Counted from the stretch's first letter, positions 30,764 to 43,620 are shown. The stretch is DNA of 64,000 nucleotides from Mycobacterium lepraemurium (GCA_002291465.1 CP021238.1:3100001-3164000); one strand, 5' to 3'. The notes: a model not told the origin generated them from the letters alone. Made by a program: numbers and translations.

Positions 30764-33726
30764 TCACTCCTTTGCCGGACAAGGCGGTGTGGCGTCGCCG
30801 GAGAACGAGCCGCGGGAATGCCTTGCTGCTGACGGTGTCTCGGGCGCGACGGCGGGGTCGCCGTCTTCCCAGAGCAGCAGCTGGCGAACCGCCGGCCGCG
30901 GACCGTAGGGCCGCAGCATCGTGCTGGCCGGCCGGGGACGCACCCGCTGGGGCCACCAAAACCACCGGCCCAGCAGCGCGGCGACCGACGGCGTCATGAA
31001 CGACCGCACGATCAACGTGTCGAACAACAGTCCCAGCGCGATCGTCGTCCCGATCTGCCCCAACACCAACAGCGAGGCGGAGACGAAGGAGGCCATGGTA
31101 AAGGCGAACACCAGCCCGGCGGAGGTCACCACCGCCCCGCTGCCCGCCATGGACCGGATGATGCCCGTGTTCAAGCCGGCGTGGATCTCCTCCCTGAGCC
31201 GGGAGATCAGCAGCAGGTTGTAGCCGGATCCCACCGCCAGCAGGATGATGACGGACAGCGCCAGGCAGATCCAGTACAGCTTGATGCCGAGGATGTCCTG
31301 CCAGACCAGCACGGACAGGCCGAACGAAGCGCACAGCGACAGCGCCACGGTGCCGACGATGACGATCGCGGCGACCAGGCTTCGAGTGATGAGCACCATG
31401 ATCAGCAGGATCAGGCTCAGCGCCGCGATCCCCGCGATCAGCAGGTCGTATTTGGCGCCCTCGGCGATGTCCTTGTACGTTGCGGCGGTGCCGGCGAGAT
31501 AGATGTTGGAGTCCCCCAACGGCGTGTTCTTGACGGCCTGTTTGGCGGCGTTGCGGATCGGCTCGATGTGCGAAATGCCTTCGGGGGTGGCCGGATCGCC
31601 CTCGTGCGAGATGATCATGCGGGCGGCCTTGCCGTCCGGCAAGAGGAACAGTTTCAGTCCCCGTTTGAATTCGGGGTTGGTGAAGGCCTCCGGCGGCAGG
31701 TAGAACGAATCGTCGTTCTTCGCGGCGTCGTACGCCTGGCCCAGGGCGGTGGCGGTGTCGGTATTCGCCCGGGTTTGGGCGTTGATCCCGAGGTTGGTGG
31801 CGTAGTTGGACAGCGTCAGTGCGAGGTTCTTCTCCTGATCGGCGATCTGGGGCGGCAACAGGGTCACCAGTTTTTTGTTGGCCCGCGTCCAGCTTGTCCA
31901 GGCTGGCGGTGAGCTTTTCAAACTGCGCGCTCAGCTCGTCGATACCATCGAGCGCGTCGAAGACGGATCGGAACGCGAAGCACGCCGGAATGTCGAAACA
32001 GTGCTTCTCCCAATAGAAATAGCTGCGCACCGGCCGGAAGAAATCGTCGAAGTTCGCGATCTTGTCCCGCAGGTCGTTGATGATGGCGATGGTGTCGTGA
32101 AAGCTCTGCGTCTCGTCGTGGGTAGAGGCCGCGAGCTGCTTTTGCAGCGCGTACTGCTGGTTCAGAATGCCGATCGTGTCTTTGAGGTTGTCGGCCTGCT
32201 TGAGCAGATCCTCCGTGCGCTCCTTCTGGTATTGCAGGTTTTCGATGCTGCCGATGCTGCCCGCGCTGATCTGAAATGCCAACGAGGTGTGTTCGATCGG
32301 GGTGCCCAGGGGCCGAGTCATGGACTGGACCTGGGCGATGCCGGGAAGGTGCGCGATCGCTTTGGCGACGCGCTCCAAGTTGATCATGTCGGCCGGATTG
32401 CGCATGTCGTGATCGGTCTCGATCAATCAACAGCTCGGGGTTGAGCCGGGCCTGCGAGAAGTGCCGCTCGGCGGCCGTGTAGCCGGTGTTCGCCGGGGCG
32501 CTGGCCGGCATGTAGGGGCGGGCGTCGTATTTCGTCCGATAGCCGGGCAGCGCGAGCAAGCCGACGAGGGCAACCCCGGTGGCCACCACCAGGATCGGGC
32601 CCGGCCAGCGCACGATCGCCGTGCCGATGCGCCGCCACCCCCGCGTCGCCATCTGGCGCTTGGGGTCGAACAGCCCGAACAGGCTGCCCACCGTGATCAC
32701 CGCGGGCGTCAGGCTGAGCACGGTCGCCAGGGCGACCCCGATGCCTATCGCAGCAGGAATCCCCAGGCTCTGAAAGTAATTCAGCCGCGTGAAGCGCAGA
32801 CACAACACTGCACCCGCCACCGTCAGCCCCGACCCCAGCACGACATGGGTGGTTCCGCGATACATGGGGTAGTAGGCGGTTTCGCGATCCTGCCCTTCGT
32901 GGCGCGCCTCGTGGTAACGGCCGACGAAGAAGATCGCGTAGTCGGTGCCGGCGGCGATGGCGAGCAGCGTGAGCAGGTTCGTCGCATACGTCGACAGCCC
33001 GATCAACCCGACGCTGCCCAGAAACGCCACAATGCCCCGGGCGGCGGCCATTTCGACGATCACCGTGACCAACACGAAAACCGCTGTGACGAAACGGTAA
33101 ACCCACAGCAGCATAGCCAGGATCGCCAGCACGGTGATCACGGTGACCTCGATGATGCCCTTGCTGCCCACCTCGAACTGATCGGTGACCAGCGGCGCCG
33201 CCCCGGTCACGTACGCCTTGACCCCCTGTGGCGGTAGCGTGTGCTCCACGATGTGGCGGATGGCGTCGACGGACTCATCGGCCAGCGCATCGCCCTGGTT
33301 GCCGGCGAGATAGACCTGCACGTAGGCGGCCTTGCCGTCCTGGCTTTGCGAGCCCGCCGCGGTCAGCGGATCGCCCCAAAAGTTCTGTACGTGCTCGACG
33401 TGTTTGGTGTCGTGTTCGAGCTTGCCGACCAACGCGTCATAGAACCGGTGGGCGTCGTCGCCCAGCGGCTTGTCGCTCTCCCGGACGATCATCGCTGCAC
33501 TGTCGGAATCGTATTCGTGAAACACCTTGCCGATGTGCTGCATCGCCTGAAACGACGGCGCGGCCGGGGTGTTCAGGGACACGTTGTGGGCCTTGGCCAC
33601 ATCCTCCAGGTTCGGCACGGCGATGTTGGAGATGGCGGCCACCGCCACCCACACCAGCAGGATCGGTACCGAGAGACGACGAATCGTCTGCACCACAACG
33701 GATCTGGTGGCCTGATCCGTGGCCAT
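30764..33726 (-). pseudogene. MmpL-family RND lipid transporter, two frameshifts
   Basis: ATG at 33726 ([23 protein letters not shown]). RND features are present in order: the first periplasmic loop, [36 protein letters not shown] (the charged motif of MmpL TM4), a long second loop, and a C-terminal membrane block ending [33 protein letters not shown] tandem TCAA duplication at 32423-32430 shifts the frame after LNPELL, before [15 protein letters not shown]6 run (31871-31876) shifts it back after KLDAG, before [14 protein letters not shown]. The first two segments share one frame and the C-terminus is in another. A normal MmpL with an MmpS partner is predicted before decay. Confidence 0.9.
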
Positions 33727-34171
33727 GCGGACTTCACCAGACAGAAGGTGTAGGCGTTCACCTGGTTGACGACCCTTTCGTCCTTGACGTCACCGTCCAC
33801 CGTGATGCGACAGCCGAGCGAATCACTGTTGCCCTGCGCCACCAGGTTGCTGAAGGCCCCGGGCTGGGTCGTCACCATGGTCAACGACCACGACAGGGCC
33901 GCGTTGAGCACTTGCCGCGGCTGGACATTGATGTCCACGTATTTGATGGTCGCCACCGCCCCCCCGGGTTACCGAACACCTCGAGGGTGATGTGCTTGGG
34001 GCTGAACGGCTCGGTCTGGTCGGAGATGCCGCCGGCGGCCGACGTGTTGTTGTGCGAGCCGAAGATGCCGTGCAGGCGGTACACGCAGAACCCGGCGACG
34101 CCGACCACCACGACGACGACCAGCACCATCCACCCTCGCTTGACCAGCGACTCTATCGAAAAGCATTTCAC
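33727..34171 (-). pseudogene. MmpS-family membrane protein, frameshifted in a G run
   Basis: GTG at 34171 gives KCFSIESLVKRGWMVLVVVVVVGVAGFCVYRLHGIFG, the single N-terminal helix of MmpS. After [10 protein letters not shown] the family continues [24 protein letters not shown] in another frame. The break lies in a run of seven Gs (minus strand; Cs at 33959-33965), where five would keep the frame. The remaining domain ends [15 protein letters not shown]. No stop remains in that frame at the junction with mmpL, so the stop is also altered. MmpS proteins assist MmpL lipid or siderophore export. Confidence 0.85.
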
Positions 34172-34375
34172 CCGTTAGCCTTTCGAATTCGGGTGACGGC
34201 TCACGCCCCGGGGCGAGCGCGGCTGCCAACGTCATCAGCGGGATCGACAGGTATAACAGTACGGTACAGGACCGTACCGAACAAGAGGGGCCACGGCGCG
34301 CAGTGGCGGGCGATGAATTCCGGTGCCGCCCCGGGTCGATAGCTGTATCCGCCCGGCCAACTGCGAGGAGTACTC

Positions 34376-34894
34376 ATGCTGCCCACCCCGATTTCGGCGA
34401 CGGACCTGAACATCTACGGCGACGCGCAGCTGCCATGGAGCCGGGTCCTCGAGGCGATGCGGGCCCTGCCCTCCCCCGAGACGCCCCAGTTCCTCGGCAC
34501 GGTGCGACCCGACGGCCGTCCGCACGCGACCGGCGTCGGCTCGATCGAGCATGCCGGCAACATCTATTTCACCAGCGGGCCGGCGACGCTGAAGTCCCGC
34601 AACCTGGCCGCCAATCCGGCCTGCACCCTGTCGGTGCGGCTGCCCGGGGTCGACCTGATCCTGCAGGGCGACGCACACCGCACCACCGACGCCGGTGAGC
34701 TCGACGCGGTCACCGCGCTGTTCCGCGACGCCGGCCGGCCCTGCGAGCGCGACGGCGACGCCGTCGTCGCCCCCTACGGCGCCCAGAGCGCCGGGCCGCC
34801 GCCGTGGCATCTGTACCGATTCGTGCTGCGCGCCGCGGTCGGGGTCGCGCTCACGGAACCGCACGGCGCGACGCGCTGGGCATTCTCCCCGTAA
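34376..34894 (+). CDS. Pyridoxamine 5'-phosphate oxidase-fold protein
   Basis: 172 residues. The split-barrel fold is seen in PQFLGTVRPDGRPHATGVGSI, GNIYFTSGPATLKSRNLAANPACTLSVRLPGVDLILQGDAHRT and the C-terminal WHLYRFVLRAAVGVALTEPHGATRWAF. Such proteins bind FMN, F420 or heme; nothing specific is visible. ATG at 34376. It is convergent with a tetR gene (11 bases apart), so the TetR protein is not simply its upstream neighbour. The 204 bases between the mmpS start and this gene hold both divergent promoters, with no clear motif. Confidence 0.85.
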   Translation: MLPTPISATDLNIYGDAQLPWSRVLEAMRALPSPETPQFLGTVRPDGRPHATGVGSIEHAGNIYFTSGPATLKSRNLAANPACTLSVRLPGVDLILQGDAHRTTDAGELDAVTALFRDAGRPCERDGDAVVAPYGAQSAGPPPWHLYRFVLRAAVGVALTEPHGATRWAFSP

Positions 34895-34904
34895 CCGCGT
34901 CGGG

Positions 34905-35501
34905 TCAGCGCGCGGTCCGGGTCAGGCCGGGGATGAGGAACCCGTCGACCAGCGCCTGCACGGTGCGACGACTGGGCGGCCGTGTGGGCACGATCGACCG
35001 GAAGATCAGGTAGCCGGGCAGCAGGTCCCAGAGTTCGTCGGAGATGGCGTCGGCGCTGATCTCACCGCGGTCGACGGCCTGATGCAGCACGCGCTCGATC
35101 AAAGCCCGGCGCTGGTCCAGGAATTGGTACTGCAGCGCGTCGTTAAGCGCCGGGTGCCGCGACACCTCGAACATCACCGCGCGGATGGTGCTGGCGTGGT
35201 GGCCGACCTGCTCGCAGACCGTCTCCCCCAGGGCCAGCAGGTCGCCGCGCAGCGTGCCGGTGTTCGGCGGGACGGCCACCTGGCGCACGCCCTCGATGAA
35301 GGCGGCCAGCACCAGTTCGGCCTTGGAGGGCCAGCGCCGGTACACGGTGGCCTTGCTGGCGTGGGCGGCGCCGGCCACCGCGTCCACCGTCAACTGGTCA
35401 TAGCCGTGTTCCTGCAGCAACCGCAGGGTCACGGCCAGGATCTCGGCCTCGCGCGGCGACCACGGCGAGGCCTGCTCGCAGCGGTCGGCCGTCTGGGTCA
35501 T
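34905..35501 (-). CDS. TetR-family transcriptional regulator
   Basis: 198 residues from MTQTADRCEQASPWSPREAEI. The N-terminal helix-turn-helix is ILAVTLRLLQEHGYDQLTVDAVAGAAHASKATVYRRWPSKAELVLAAF, followed by a C-terminal ligand domain of the AcrR/TetR_C type (SRHPALNDALQYQFLDQRRALIERVL). The ATG at 35501 is preferred to the open extension to 35579, which lacks family character. Regulated genes are not evident; the mmpS-mmpL genes are about 700 bases downstream on the same strand. Confidence 0.9.
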   Translation of the reverse strand: MTQTADRCEQASPWSPREAEILAVTLRLLQEHGYDQLTVDAVAGAAHASKATVYRRWPSKAELVLAAFIEGVRQVAVPPNTGTLRGDLLALGETVCEQVGHHASTIRAVMFEVSRHPALNDALQYQFLDQRRALIERVLHQAVDRGEISADAISDELWDLLPGYLIFRSIVPTRPPSRRTVQALVDGFLIPGLTRTAR

Positions 35502-35586
35502 AGCGCCCACCATAGATGCGCTCGGCCGGTGCCGACGAATTTCGGCGCCGCGAACCTCGCCGGATGGCCACGGCTGCAAAGGTCGG

Positions 35587-36533
35587 TCAGCGCAGGGTCA
35601 GCAGGGCCCGCTCGATGTCGGCGAGCAGGTCGTCGGTATCCTCGATGCCCAGCGAGATGCGCGCGAACCCGTCGGGGACCGCGTCTCCCCAGCGGGCCCG
35701 GCGGTCCACCGATGCGTGCAAACCGCCGAAGCTGGTGGAGGCGATCAGCAGCGCGCTGCCGTCGACCAGAGCGCGCACCGCGGCGGCGTCGGCCAGTTCG
35801 ACGGCGACCAGGCCTCCGAAGCGGCGCATCTGGGCCCTGGCCACCGCGTGCTCGGGGTGCTCGGCCAGCCCGGGGTAGCGCACTGCGCGCACCGCTGGGT
35901 GGCGGCCAGCAGGTCGCTGTGACCGGTGGAACGCCAACGCCTTGGTGGCGCTGGCCACCACCGCGTCGGCGCCCAGCGACAGCGGCTGCTGACCCAACCC
36001 AACGGCGTGGCCGCGGTGTTGTCGACCACCAGCCTCGCTCCCCGACCGTGACAGACGGTGGCCAGCCGGTGCAGATCGACCACGTCCAGCGCCGGATTGG
36101 TCGGCGTCTCGGCCAGCACCATGTCGGCGGTCGCGGCGGCGTCATAGATCTGCGCACTCGACGCCTCGATGACCGTCACACCCGCGGGCGCCAGGTCTTC
36201 GGCGGCGTGGCGGCGCACCTGGTAATAGCCGTCGGCCGGCACCACCACGGTCGACCCGGGCGGGGCGAGCGCGCGCAGCACGGCGCTGATGGCCGCCATG
36301 CCGGAACCGAACACCAGCGCGCCGCCGGCACCCTCCAGCTCGGCGAGCGCCGACTCCAGTTGCCGCCAGGTGGGATTGGAGTTGCGGCCATAGCTTTCCA
36401 CGCCCGCGGTTTCGTCGCCGGACAGGTGATAGGTGGCGGCCAGCACCGGCTGCGGTGCCACGGGCCGGCCCGAAACAGCTTGAGGATCAATAGCTTTAAT
36501 GCTACGGGTGGAGTCACCGTAGTTGCCGCTCAT
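35587..36533 (-). pseudogene. Cys/Met-metabolism PLP enzyme (cystathionine gamma-synthase/lyase-like), frameshifted
   Basis: ATG at 36533 (MSGNYGDSTRSIKAIDPQ). PLP-enzyme features are VESYGRNSNPTWRQLESALAELEG, VFGSGMAAISAVLRAL, DLHRLATVCHGRGARLVVDNTAATPLG and the Schiff-base lysine region VVASATKALAFH. The frame is lost near 36000, between TAATPLG and GQQPLSLGADAVVASATKAL. A GHSDLLA segment near 35925 is in yet another frame. The tail VAVELADAAAVRALVDGSALLIASTSFGG to LLADIERALLTLR is again readable. So at least two or three indels. It lies five bases from the ligA stop. Confidence 0.85.
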
Positions 36534-36537
36534 CGGC

Positions 36538-38628
<2,091 letters not shown>

Positions 38629-38673
38629 CTATCCGAGCCGACCGACGCAAAACCCGGCAACCTTGCGAGTTGC

Positions 38674-39702
38674 CTATTCGATGGCGTCGGGGTCGTCGGC
38701 GAACAGTTCGGCCGCCCGGCGGGCGAGCCCGATCGCGGTGCGCGCCCACTCGGGCGTGGCGCCGGCCAGGCCGCACGCCGGGGTGACGCCGATCCGGTCG
38801 CGCAGTGCCGAACGAGTGAAGCCGAGCCGATCGGTCACCGCGACCACGGCGCCGGCCACCTGCTCGGCCGACGGCCGCCGCGGCGGGACGCCGACGGCGA
38901 CGACGCCCAACGCCACCGCCCGGCCCGACTCCACGAACGCGGCCATCCCGTCGAGGTCGGCGGCGCCCAACGCGCTCACATCCACCGACACCGCGCTGAA
39001 CGCGCTGTCCTGCAACAGGTTCCATGGAATGTCGGGGCCACAGCAATGCAACAGCACCTCACCGCCGACGGTGTGGACGCAGCCGTCGAGCAGCCCGCGC
39101 GCCACCGCCTCATCGAGCGGCGGCACCGGACTGAGCGCGGTCACCCCGGGCAGCCCGCCGCCCAACGCCGCCGGCAGCGACGGCTCGTCGAACTGGACCA
39201 CCACCAGCGTCTCGAGGCGGCGGGACAGCCGCGCGCGGTGCGCGGCCACGCCCTCGCCCAGTGAGGCCGCCAGATCGCGCACCGCCCCGGGGTCGGTGAT
39301 CGCCCGGTGCCCGTTGGCCAGCTCGATCTCGGCGGCCAGCGTGACCGGCCCCGGGGCCTGCACCTTGACCACCCGGCCATCGTTGCGCAGGCCGGCGGCC
39401 TCCCAGGCCTCCTCCAGCGCGTCCATGTCCTCGTCGAGCAGGCTGATGGCGCGGCGGGTGACCGCGCCCGGCCGGGCCACCAGGCGGTAGCCGCGCGGCA
39501 CGGTGTCGATGGCCACGTCGACCAGCAGCGCCCCGGCCCGGCCGAGCATGTCGGCGCCCACCCCGCGGGCGGGCAACTCGACGATGTGGGCCAGCGCGCC
39601 CGCCAACTCCCCGACGACGACCTCGGCGGCCGCCCGCGCGGCCGTGCCGGGCCACGATCCGACGCCGCTGGCCGTCGCGAAGGGGCGGGCGAAAGCACTC
39701 AC
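38674..39702 (-). CDS. MetE C-terminal/uroporphyrinogen decarboxylase-like protein
   Basis: 342 residues from a GTG (SAFARPFATASGVGSWPG). The barrel fold of cobalamin-independent methionine synthase is suggested by KVQAPGPVTLAAEIELANGHRA, VVVQFDEPSLPAALGG and HCCGPDIPWNLLQDSAFSAVSVD, and by a C-terminal LRDRIGVTPACGLAGATPEWARTAI. The HCC and later Cys (VTPACGLAG) could be zinc ligands as in MetE. It corresponds to Rv3015c, of unknown role. An upstream extension in the same frame lacks family character. It is divergent from lpqA (97 bases). Confidence 0.85.
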   Translation of the reverse strand: MSAFARPFATASGVGSWPGTAARAAAEVVVGELAGALAHIVELPARGVGADMLGRAGALLVDVAIDTVPRGYRLVARPGAVTRRAISLLDEDMDALEEAWEAAGLRNDGRVVKVQAPGPVTLAAEIELANGHRAITDPGAVRDLAASLGEGVAAHRARLSRRLETLVVVQFDEPSLPAALGGGLPGVTALSPVPPLDEAVARGLLDGCVHTVGGEVLLHCCGPDIPWNLLQDSAFSAVSVDVSALGAADLDGMAAFVESGRAVALGVVAVGVPPRRPSAEQVAGAVVAVTDRLGFTRSALRDRIGVTPACGLAGATPEWARTAIGLARRAAELFADDPDAIE

Positions 39703-39799
39703 CGGGCAACCGTATTCGACGTCGGCCGATCTGGCGGCGGCAGGGGGCTGGGGGCCCGGGCGCGACGCGGGTAGGTTCGAGCCGAAGGGGTGCGAAACG

Positions 39800-40444
39800 G
39801 TGTCGCATAAGGCGAATGGTCGGTGGCTGCCGCTGCTGGGCGCGGTGGTGCTGCTGGCCGCGGCATGCAGCCGGGTGGTGGACGGCGCGGCGGTGCCGGG
39901 ACCCGGCGCCAACCACCGGGTGGTGCAGGGCGTCGACGTCGACGCCATCCTGCTGGACCAGTCGCGGATGCGGGCGATCACCGGCGCCGGGGAGCACCTG
40001 AGCATCATTCCCTCGATGGACGGCACCAGCCCGGTGGACATCGAGGCGCTGGCGCAGACCGCGCCGCCGGAGTGCCGGTTCATCTACGCCGAGACGGCAA
40101 CGTTCGGGCGCGATCTCGAGGCGTTCCACAAGACCACCTTCCAGGACCCGCCCGACGGAACGTTGATCTCCGAGGGCGTGGCCGCCTATCGCGACGCCGA
40201 CACCGCGCGGCGCGCCTTCGGCTCCCTGGTGGGTGCGGTCACGGACTGCGCGAACGGCTCGGGCGGTCAGCTCTACGTCGGCGACTGGAACGCCGACGCC
40301 GGCTCGCTGCACCTGCGGCCCGGTGGCTACGGGCGCGACTACCGGATCCTGTCGGTGGCCATGCTGGAAGTCACCTTCTGCGGCTTCGCGCAATCGGTGT
40401 CCGACATCGTGATGACGAACATCGCCGCGAACGTGCCGCGTTAG
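39800..40444 (+). CDS. lpqA: Lipoprotein LpqA-like, sensor-type extracellular domain
   Basis: 214 residues from a GTG. RWLPLLGAVVLLAAAC is a signal peptide with a lipobox-like AAAC. The mature part (CSRVVDGAAVPGPGANHRVVQGVDVDAILLDQSRMRAITGAGEHL) has the PknH-sensor-like/DUF7373-type layout common in mycobacterial lipoproteins, with cysteines in PPECRFIY, TDCANGSG and VTFCGFAQSVSDIV that probably form disulfides outside the cell. Position after the MetE-like gene fits LpqA (Rv3016). Other mycobacterial genomes carry further paralogues here; only one is seen. The stop is eight bases from the convergent mnmA stop. Confidence 0.85.
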   Translation: MSHKANGRWLPLLGAVVLLAAACSRVVDGAAVPGPGANHRVVQGVDVDAILLDQSRMRAITGAGEHLSIIPSMDGTSPVDIEALAQTAPPECRFIYAETATFGRDLEAFHKTTFQDPPDGTLISEGVAAYRDADTARRAFGSLVGAVTDCANGSGGQLYVGDWNADAGSLHLRPGGYGRDYRILSVAMLEVTFCGFAQSVSDIVMTNIAANVPR

Positions 40445-40451
40445 GCCCGGC

Positions 40452-41522
40452 TCAGCGCGACGTGCCGGCGATGGTGGCGCTGCCGAGCACCTCGTCGCCG
40501 TCGCACCGGTAGAGCGCCAGGGTCTGGCCGGGTGCGACGCCGCGCAGAGGGGCGCGCAGTCGCACCACCAGCTCGTCGCCGACCAGTTCGGCCACCGCGT
40601 CTGCGGTTTCACCGTGGGCGCGCACCTGAACCGCGCACTCGAACGGCCCGAACGGAGCCGTGCCCGAGGTGAATACCGCTGCGCGCCCGAGCATTTCGCG
40701 CACGTCGAGGTCGGCCGCCTCCCCCACCCGCACGGTCGCGGTGTCGGCGTCGATCGCCGTCACGTAGCGCGGTCGCCCGTCAGGGCCCGGCCCGGCGATG
40801 CCGAGCCCTTTGCGCTGCCCGATGGTGAAGCCGTGCACGCCGTCGTGCTCGGCGAGCACCGTGCCGTCGGCGTTGACGACGGCGCCGCGTCGGACCCCGA
40901 TGCGCTCACCCAAAAAGGTGCGGGTGTTGCCGGAGGGGATGAAGCAGATGTCGCGGCTGTCCGGCTTTTCGGCGACGGCCAGCCCGCGCCGCGCGGCCTC
41001 TTCGCGGATCTGCGGCTTGGGGGTGTCACCGATGGGGAACGCCGCGTGGCGCAACTGCTCGGCGCTCAGCACGGCCAGCACGTAGGACTGGTCCTTGTCC
41101 TTGTCGACGGCGCGGCGCAGCCGCCCGCCGGACAGCCGGGCGTAGTGCCCGGTGGCCACCGCGTCGAACCCGAGCGCAACGGCTTTGGCCGACAGCGCCG
41201 AGAACTTGATCTTCTGGTTGCACGTCACGCAGGGATTGGGTGTTTCGCCGCGGGCGTAGGCCGACACGAACTCGTCGATCACGTCGGCTTGGAACTTCTC
41301 CGCGAATTCCCAGACGTAGAACGGGATTCCGAGCACGTCGGCGACCCGGCGCGCGTCGGAGACGTCCTCCTTCGAGCAGCACCCCCGCGACCCGGTGCGC
41401 AGCGTGCCCGGGGCGGTGGACAGCGCCAGGTGCACGCCCACCACGTCGTGTCCGGCGTCGACCATCCGGGCGGCGGCGACCGACGAGTCGACGCCACCGC
41501 TCATGGCGGCAAGCACTCTCAC
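40452..41522 (-). CDS. mnmA: tRNA-specific 2-thiouridylase
   Basis: 356 residues. The PP-loop [30 protein letters not shown] binds ATP. The two catalytic cysteines are in [14 protein letters not shown] and [23 protein letters not shown] and a C-terminal beta-barrel ([15 protein letters not shown]) complete the family pattern. It thiolates U34 of tRNA Glu, Gln and Lys, with sulfur from IscS, which is encoded immediately upstream: the iscS TAA abuts the mnmA GTG. Confidence 0.97.
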   Translation of the reverse strand: MRVLAAMSGGVDSSVAAARMVDAGHDVVGVHLALSTAPGTLRTGSRGCCSKEDVSDARRVADVLGIPFYVWEFAEKFQADVIDEFVSAYARGETPNPCVTCNQKIKFSALSAKAVALGFDAVATGHYARLSGGRLRRAVDKDKDQSYVLAVLSAEQLRHAAFPIGDTPKPQIREEAARRGLAVAEKPDSRDICFIPSGNTRTFLGERIGVRRGAVVNADGTVLAEHDGVHGFTIGQRKGLGIAGPGPDGRPRYVTAIDADTATVRVGEAADLDVREMLGRAAVFTSGTAPFGPFECAVQVRAHGETADAVAELVGDELVVRLRAPLRGVAPGQTLALYRCDGDEVLGSATIAGTSR

Positions 41523-42701
41523 TTACGAAGTCCCCGCTGCGGCCAGCGCGGCCCGGCGAGCGCGTTCCACCGCCCCGGGCAACACCCGCAGCACGGCGTC
41601 GACGTCCGCATCGACACTGGTGTGCCCCAACGACAGTCGCAACGAGCCGCGGGCGCTGGCCGGGTCCACGCCCATCGCCACCAGCACGTGCGACGGCTGC
41701 GCCACACCGGCCGTGCACGCCGAACCGGTTGAACACTCGATCCCGTTGGCGTCCAACAACATCAACAGCGTATCGCCCTCACAGCCGCGGAAGGTGAAGT
41801 GCGCGTTGCCGGGAAGGCGCAACGGATCGCGGGCGCCGTTGAGGGTGACGTCCTCGATGCCGCCCAGCACCCCGGCGACCAACCGGTCCCGCAACGCACG
41901 CAGCCGGGCGCTGTTGGTTTCCAGCCCGTCGACCGAGATCTGGGCCGCCGCCGCCATTCCGACCGCCCCGGCGACATCGGCTGTGCCCGAACGGATGTCG
42001 CGTTCCTGCCCACCGCCGTGCGCCAACGGCACGCACGCGACGTCGCGGCGCAGCAGCAGCGCGCCCACGGCCGGCGGGCCGCCGAACTTGTGCGCGGTCA
42101 CGCTCATCGCCGACAACCCGCTGGCGGTGAAGTCGACCGGCAGCTGACCCACCGCCTGGACCGCATCGCTGTGCATCGGGACACCGAATTCCGCTGCAAC
42201 AGCAGCAAATTCGCCGACCGGCTGCACGGTGCCGACCTCGTTGTTGGCCCACATCACCGAGACCAGGGCGACATCGTCGTGACGGGTGAGCACCTCGCGC
42301 AGCGCGGCGGGACTCACCGAGCCGTCGGCGGCGGTCGGCAGCCGGGTCACCTCGGCGCCTTCGTGTTCGACGAGCCAGTTCACCGAGTCCAGCACGGCGT
42401 GGTGTTCCACCTCGCTGGTCACGATGCGCCGGTGCCGCGGCTCGGCGTCGCGGCGGACCCAGTAGATGCCCTTGACCGCTAGGTTGTCGCTCTCGGTGCC
42501 GCCCGCGGTGAAGATCACTTCCGAAGGGCGCGCGCCCAGCTTGTCGGCGATCAGCTCGCGGGACTCCTCGATGCGCCGCCGCGCCGCCCGGCCGCTGGTG
42601 TGCAGCGAGGAGGCGTTGCCGACCGTGCCGAGCACAGCTGTCATCGCCTCGACGGCGGCGGGGTGCATCGGAGTGGTGGCGGCGTGATCCAGGTAGACCA
42701 T
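41523..42701 (-). CDS. iscS: Cysteine desulfurase
   Basis: About 392 residues from the ATG at 42701 ([20 protein letters not shown]); an in-frame upstream start at 42713 would add four residues. The PLP lysine is in [14 protein letters not shown] and the catalytic cysteine loop is [19 protein letters not shown]. It removes sulfur from cysteine for Fe-S clusters and for MnmA, which is encoded directly downstream with no gap. Intact. The acyltransferase pseudogene lies 33 bases further upstream. Confidence 0.96.
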   Translation of the reverse strand: MVYLDHAATTPMHPAAVEAMTAVLGTVGNASSLHTSGRAARRRIEESRELIADKLGARPSEVIFTAGGTESDNLAVKGIYWVRRDAEPRHRRIVTSEVEHHAVLDSVNWLVEHEGAEVTRLPTAADGSVSPAALREVLTRHDDVALVSVMWANNEVGTVQPVGEFAAVAAEFGVPMHSDAVQAVGQLPVDFTASGLSAMSVTAHKFGGPPAVGALLLRRDVACVPLAHGGGQERDIRSGTADVAGAVGMAAAAQISVDGLETNSARLRALRDRLVAGVLGGIEDVTLNGARDPLRLPGNAHFTFRGCEGDTLLMLLDANGIECSTGSACTAGVAQPSHVLVAMGVDPASARGSLRLSLGHTSVDADVDAVLRVLPGAVERARRAALAAAGTS

Positions 42702-42734
42702 GACCCGACCCACGATACCGGCCGGCCGGCGGGC

Positions 42735-43620
42735 TCAGGCCACCAGCACGCGCCCGTGACCAGCGCGCCGGGCCGCCGCCACGCCCACCGCGGACTGGCA
42801 GCGGCCGGCCAGGGCGCGCCGGTCGGTCCCGGGCAGCTGCAGCGACTCGACCTGCACCCGCGCCAGCGTGCGCCGCACGGTGAGCAGCCGGCAGATCGAA
42901 CCCAGCAGCGTCTCGTCGCCAACGAAGGCGGGCGCCGGTCGAGGTGCTGCCGTCCACGTGCTGGTAGGTCAGCCGCAGCGGCTGCACGGGCCGCCCGGCG
43001 TCGATCGCCGCCTGGAACATGGCCGGATAGAAGGCGCCGCGGCCTCTGTGCGATGGTCCGCCTCCTCCTCCGGCCGCCCCCCGGCCGGCATTGTCGACGG
43101 ACGTATGCGATGGTCCGCCTCCTCCTCCGGCATCGTCGCCGTCGCGACCGCACCAGGTGGTGCCCTCCGGGAAGGCCACCACCGTCTGGCCGGCCCGCAG
43201 GCGGTGGGCGACGGCGTCCACCACGCCGGGCAGCCGCCGCAAGCTGGACCGCTCGATCGGAATGATCTTCAGAATCCGGGCCACCACCCCGGTCGCCGGC
43301 CCGCTGAACATGTCGGCGCGCGCGACGAACGACCCGGGCAGCACCGCGCCGACGGCGAAGACGTCCAGCCATGACGTGTGCGGGCTCACCACCAGAACCC
43401 CGCGCAGATTGCGAATCGGGTTTCCCGACACCGTAATCCGGACACCGAAGCAGCGCAGCACCAGCCGGCAGTAGATGCGCTGCACGCGGGTGCGTCCCGG
43501 CAGCGGCACCGCCAGCAGCGGCCAGCCCGGTGCCAGCAGCACCGCCAGCAGCAGCCGCAGCGTCACCCGCACCACCACCCGCAGCCGCCGCTCGGCCGCC
43601 GGCCACGCAGCGGGCGTCAC
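42735..43620 (-). pseudogene. PlsC-type lysophospholipid acyltransferase (OlsA-like), frameshift plus in-frame insertion
   Basis: GTG at 43620 overlaps the end of the GNAT pseudogene by GTGA. The acyltransferase motifs are VVSPHTSWLDVFAVGAVLPG (HxxxxD-type) and VVAFPEGTTWCG. Between TTWCG and AFYPAMFQAAIDAGRPVQPL there are about 35 extra residues with two GGGGGPSH copies, which I do not recall from relatives. After YQHVDGSTSTG an indel near 42930 moves the family sequence AFVGDETLLGSICRLLTVRRTLARVQVESL into another frame, ending at TGA 42735. The gene corresponds to Rv3026c. Together with the upstream GNAT gene it forms an OlsB/OlsA-like pair. Confidence 0.85.
43049..43131. repeat. 26-bp direct repeat within the acyltransferase pseudogene
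   Basis: The 26 bases at 43049-43074 and at 43106-43131 are identical (beginning TGCGATGGTCCGCC). The 57-base period keeps the reading frame. Each copy encodes GGGGGPSH on the minus strand. The surrounding extra 35 or so residues interrupt a conserved catalytic region. Confidence 0.95.

Noticed and set aside
30642..32426. 594-codon frame as a complete MmpL gene
   Set aside because: Only its first part is MmpL-like; after the T6 run the frame turns to low-complexity arginine-rich sequence. It is one segment of a broken gene.
36176..36517. Separate 113-codon gene inside the PLP-enzyme region
   Set aside because: It is an out-of-frame shadow of the cystathionine synthase-like sequence.
43040..43140. 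PE_PGRS or CRISPR-like repeat
   Set aside because: Only two copies, no PE domain, no regular spacer series. No CRISPR array or cas gene is seen anywhere in the window.
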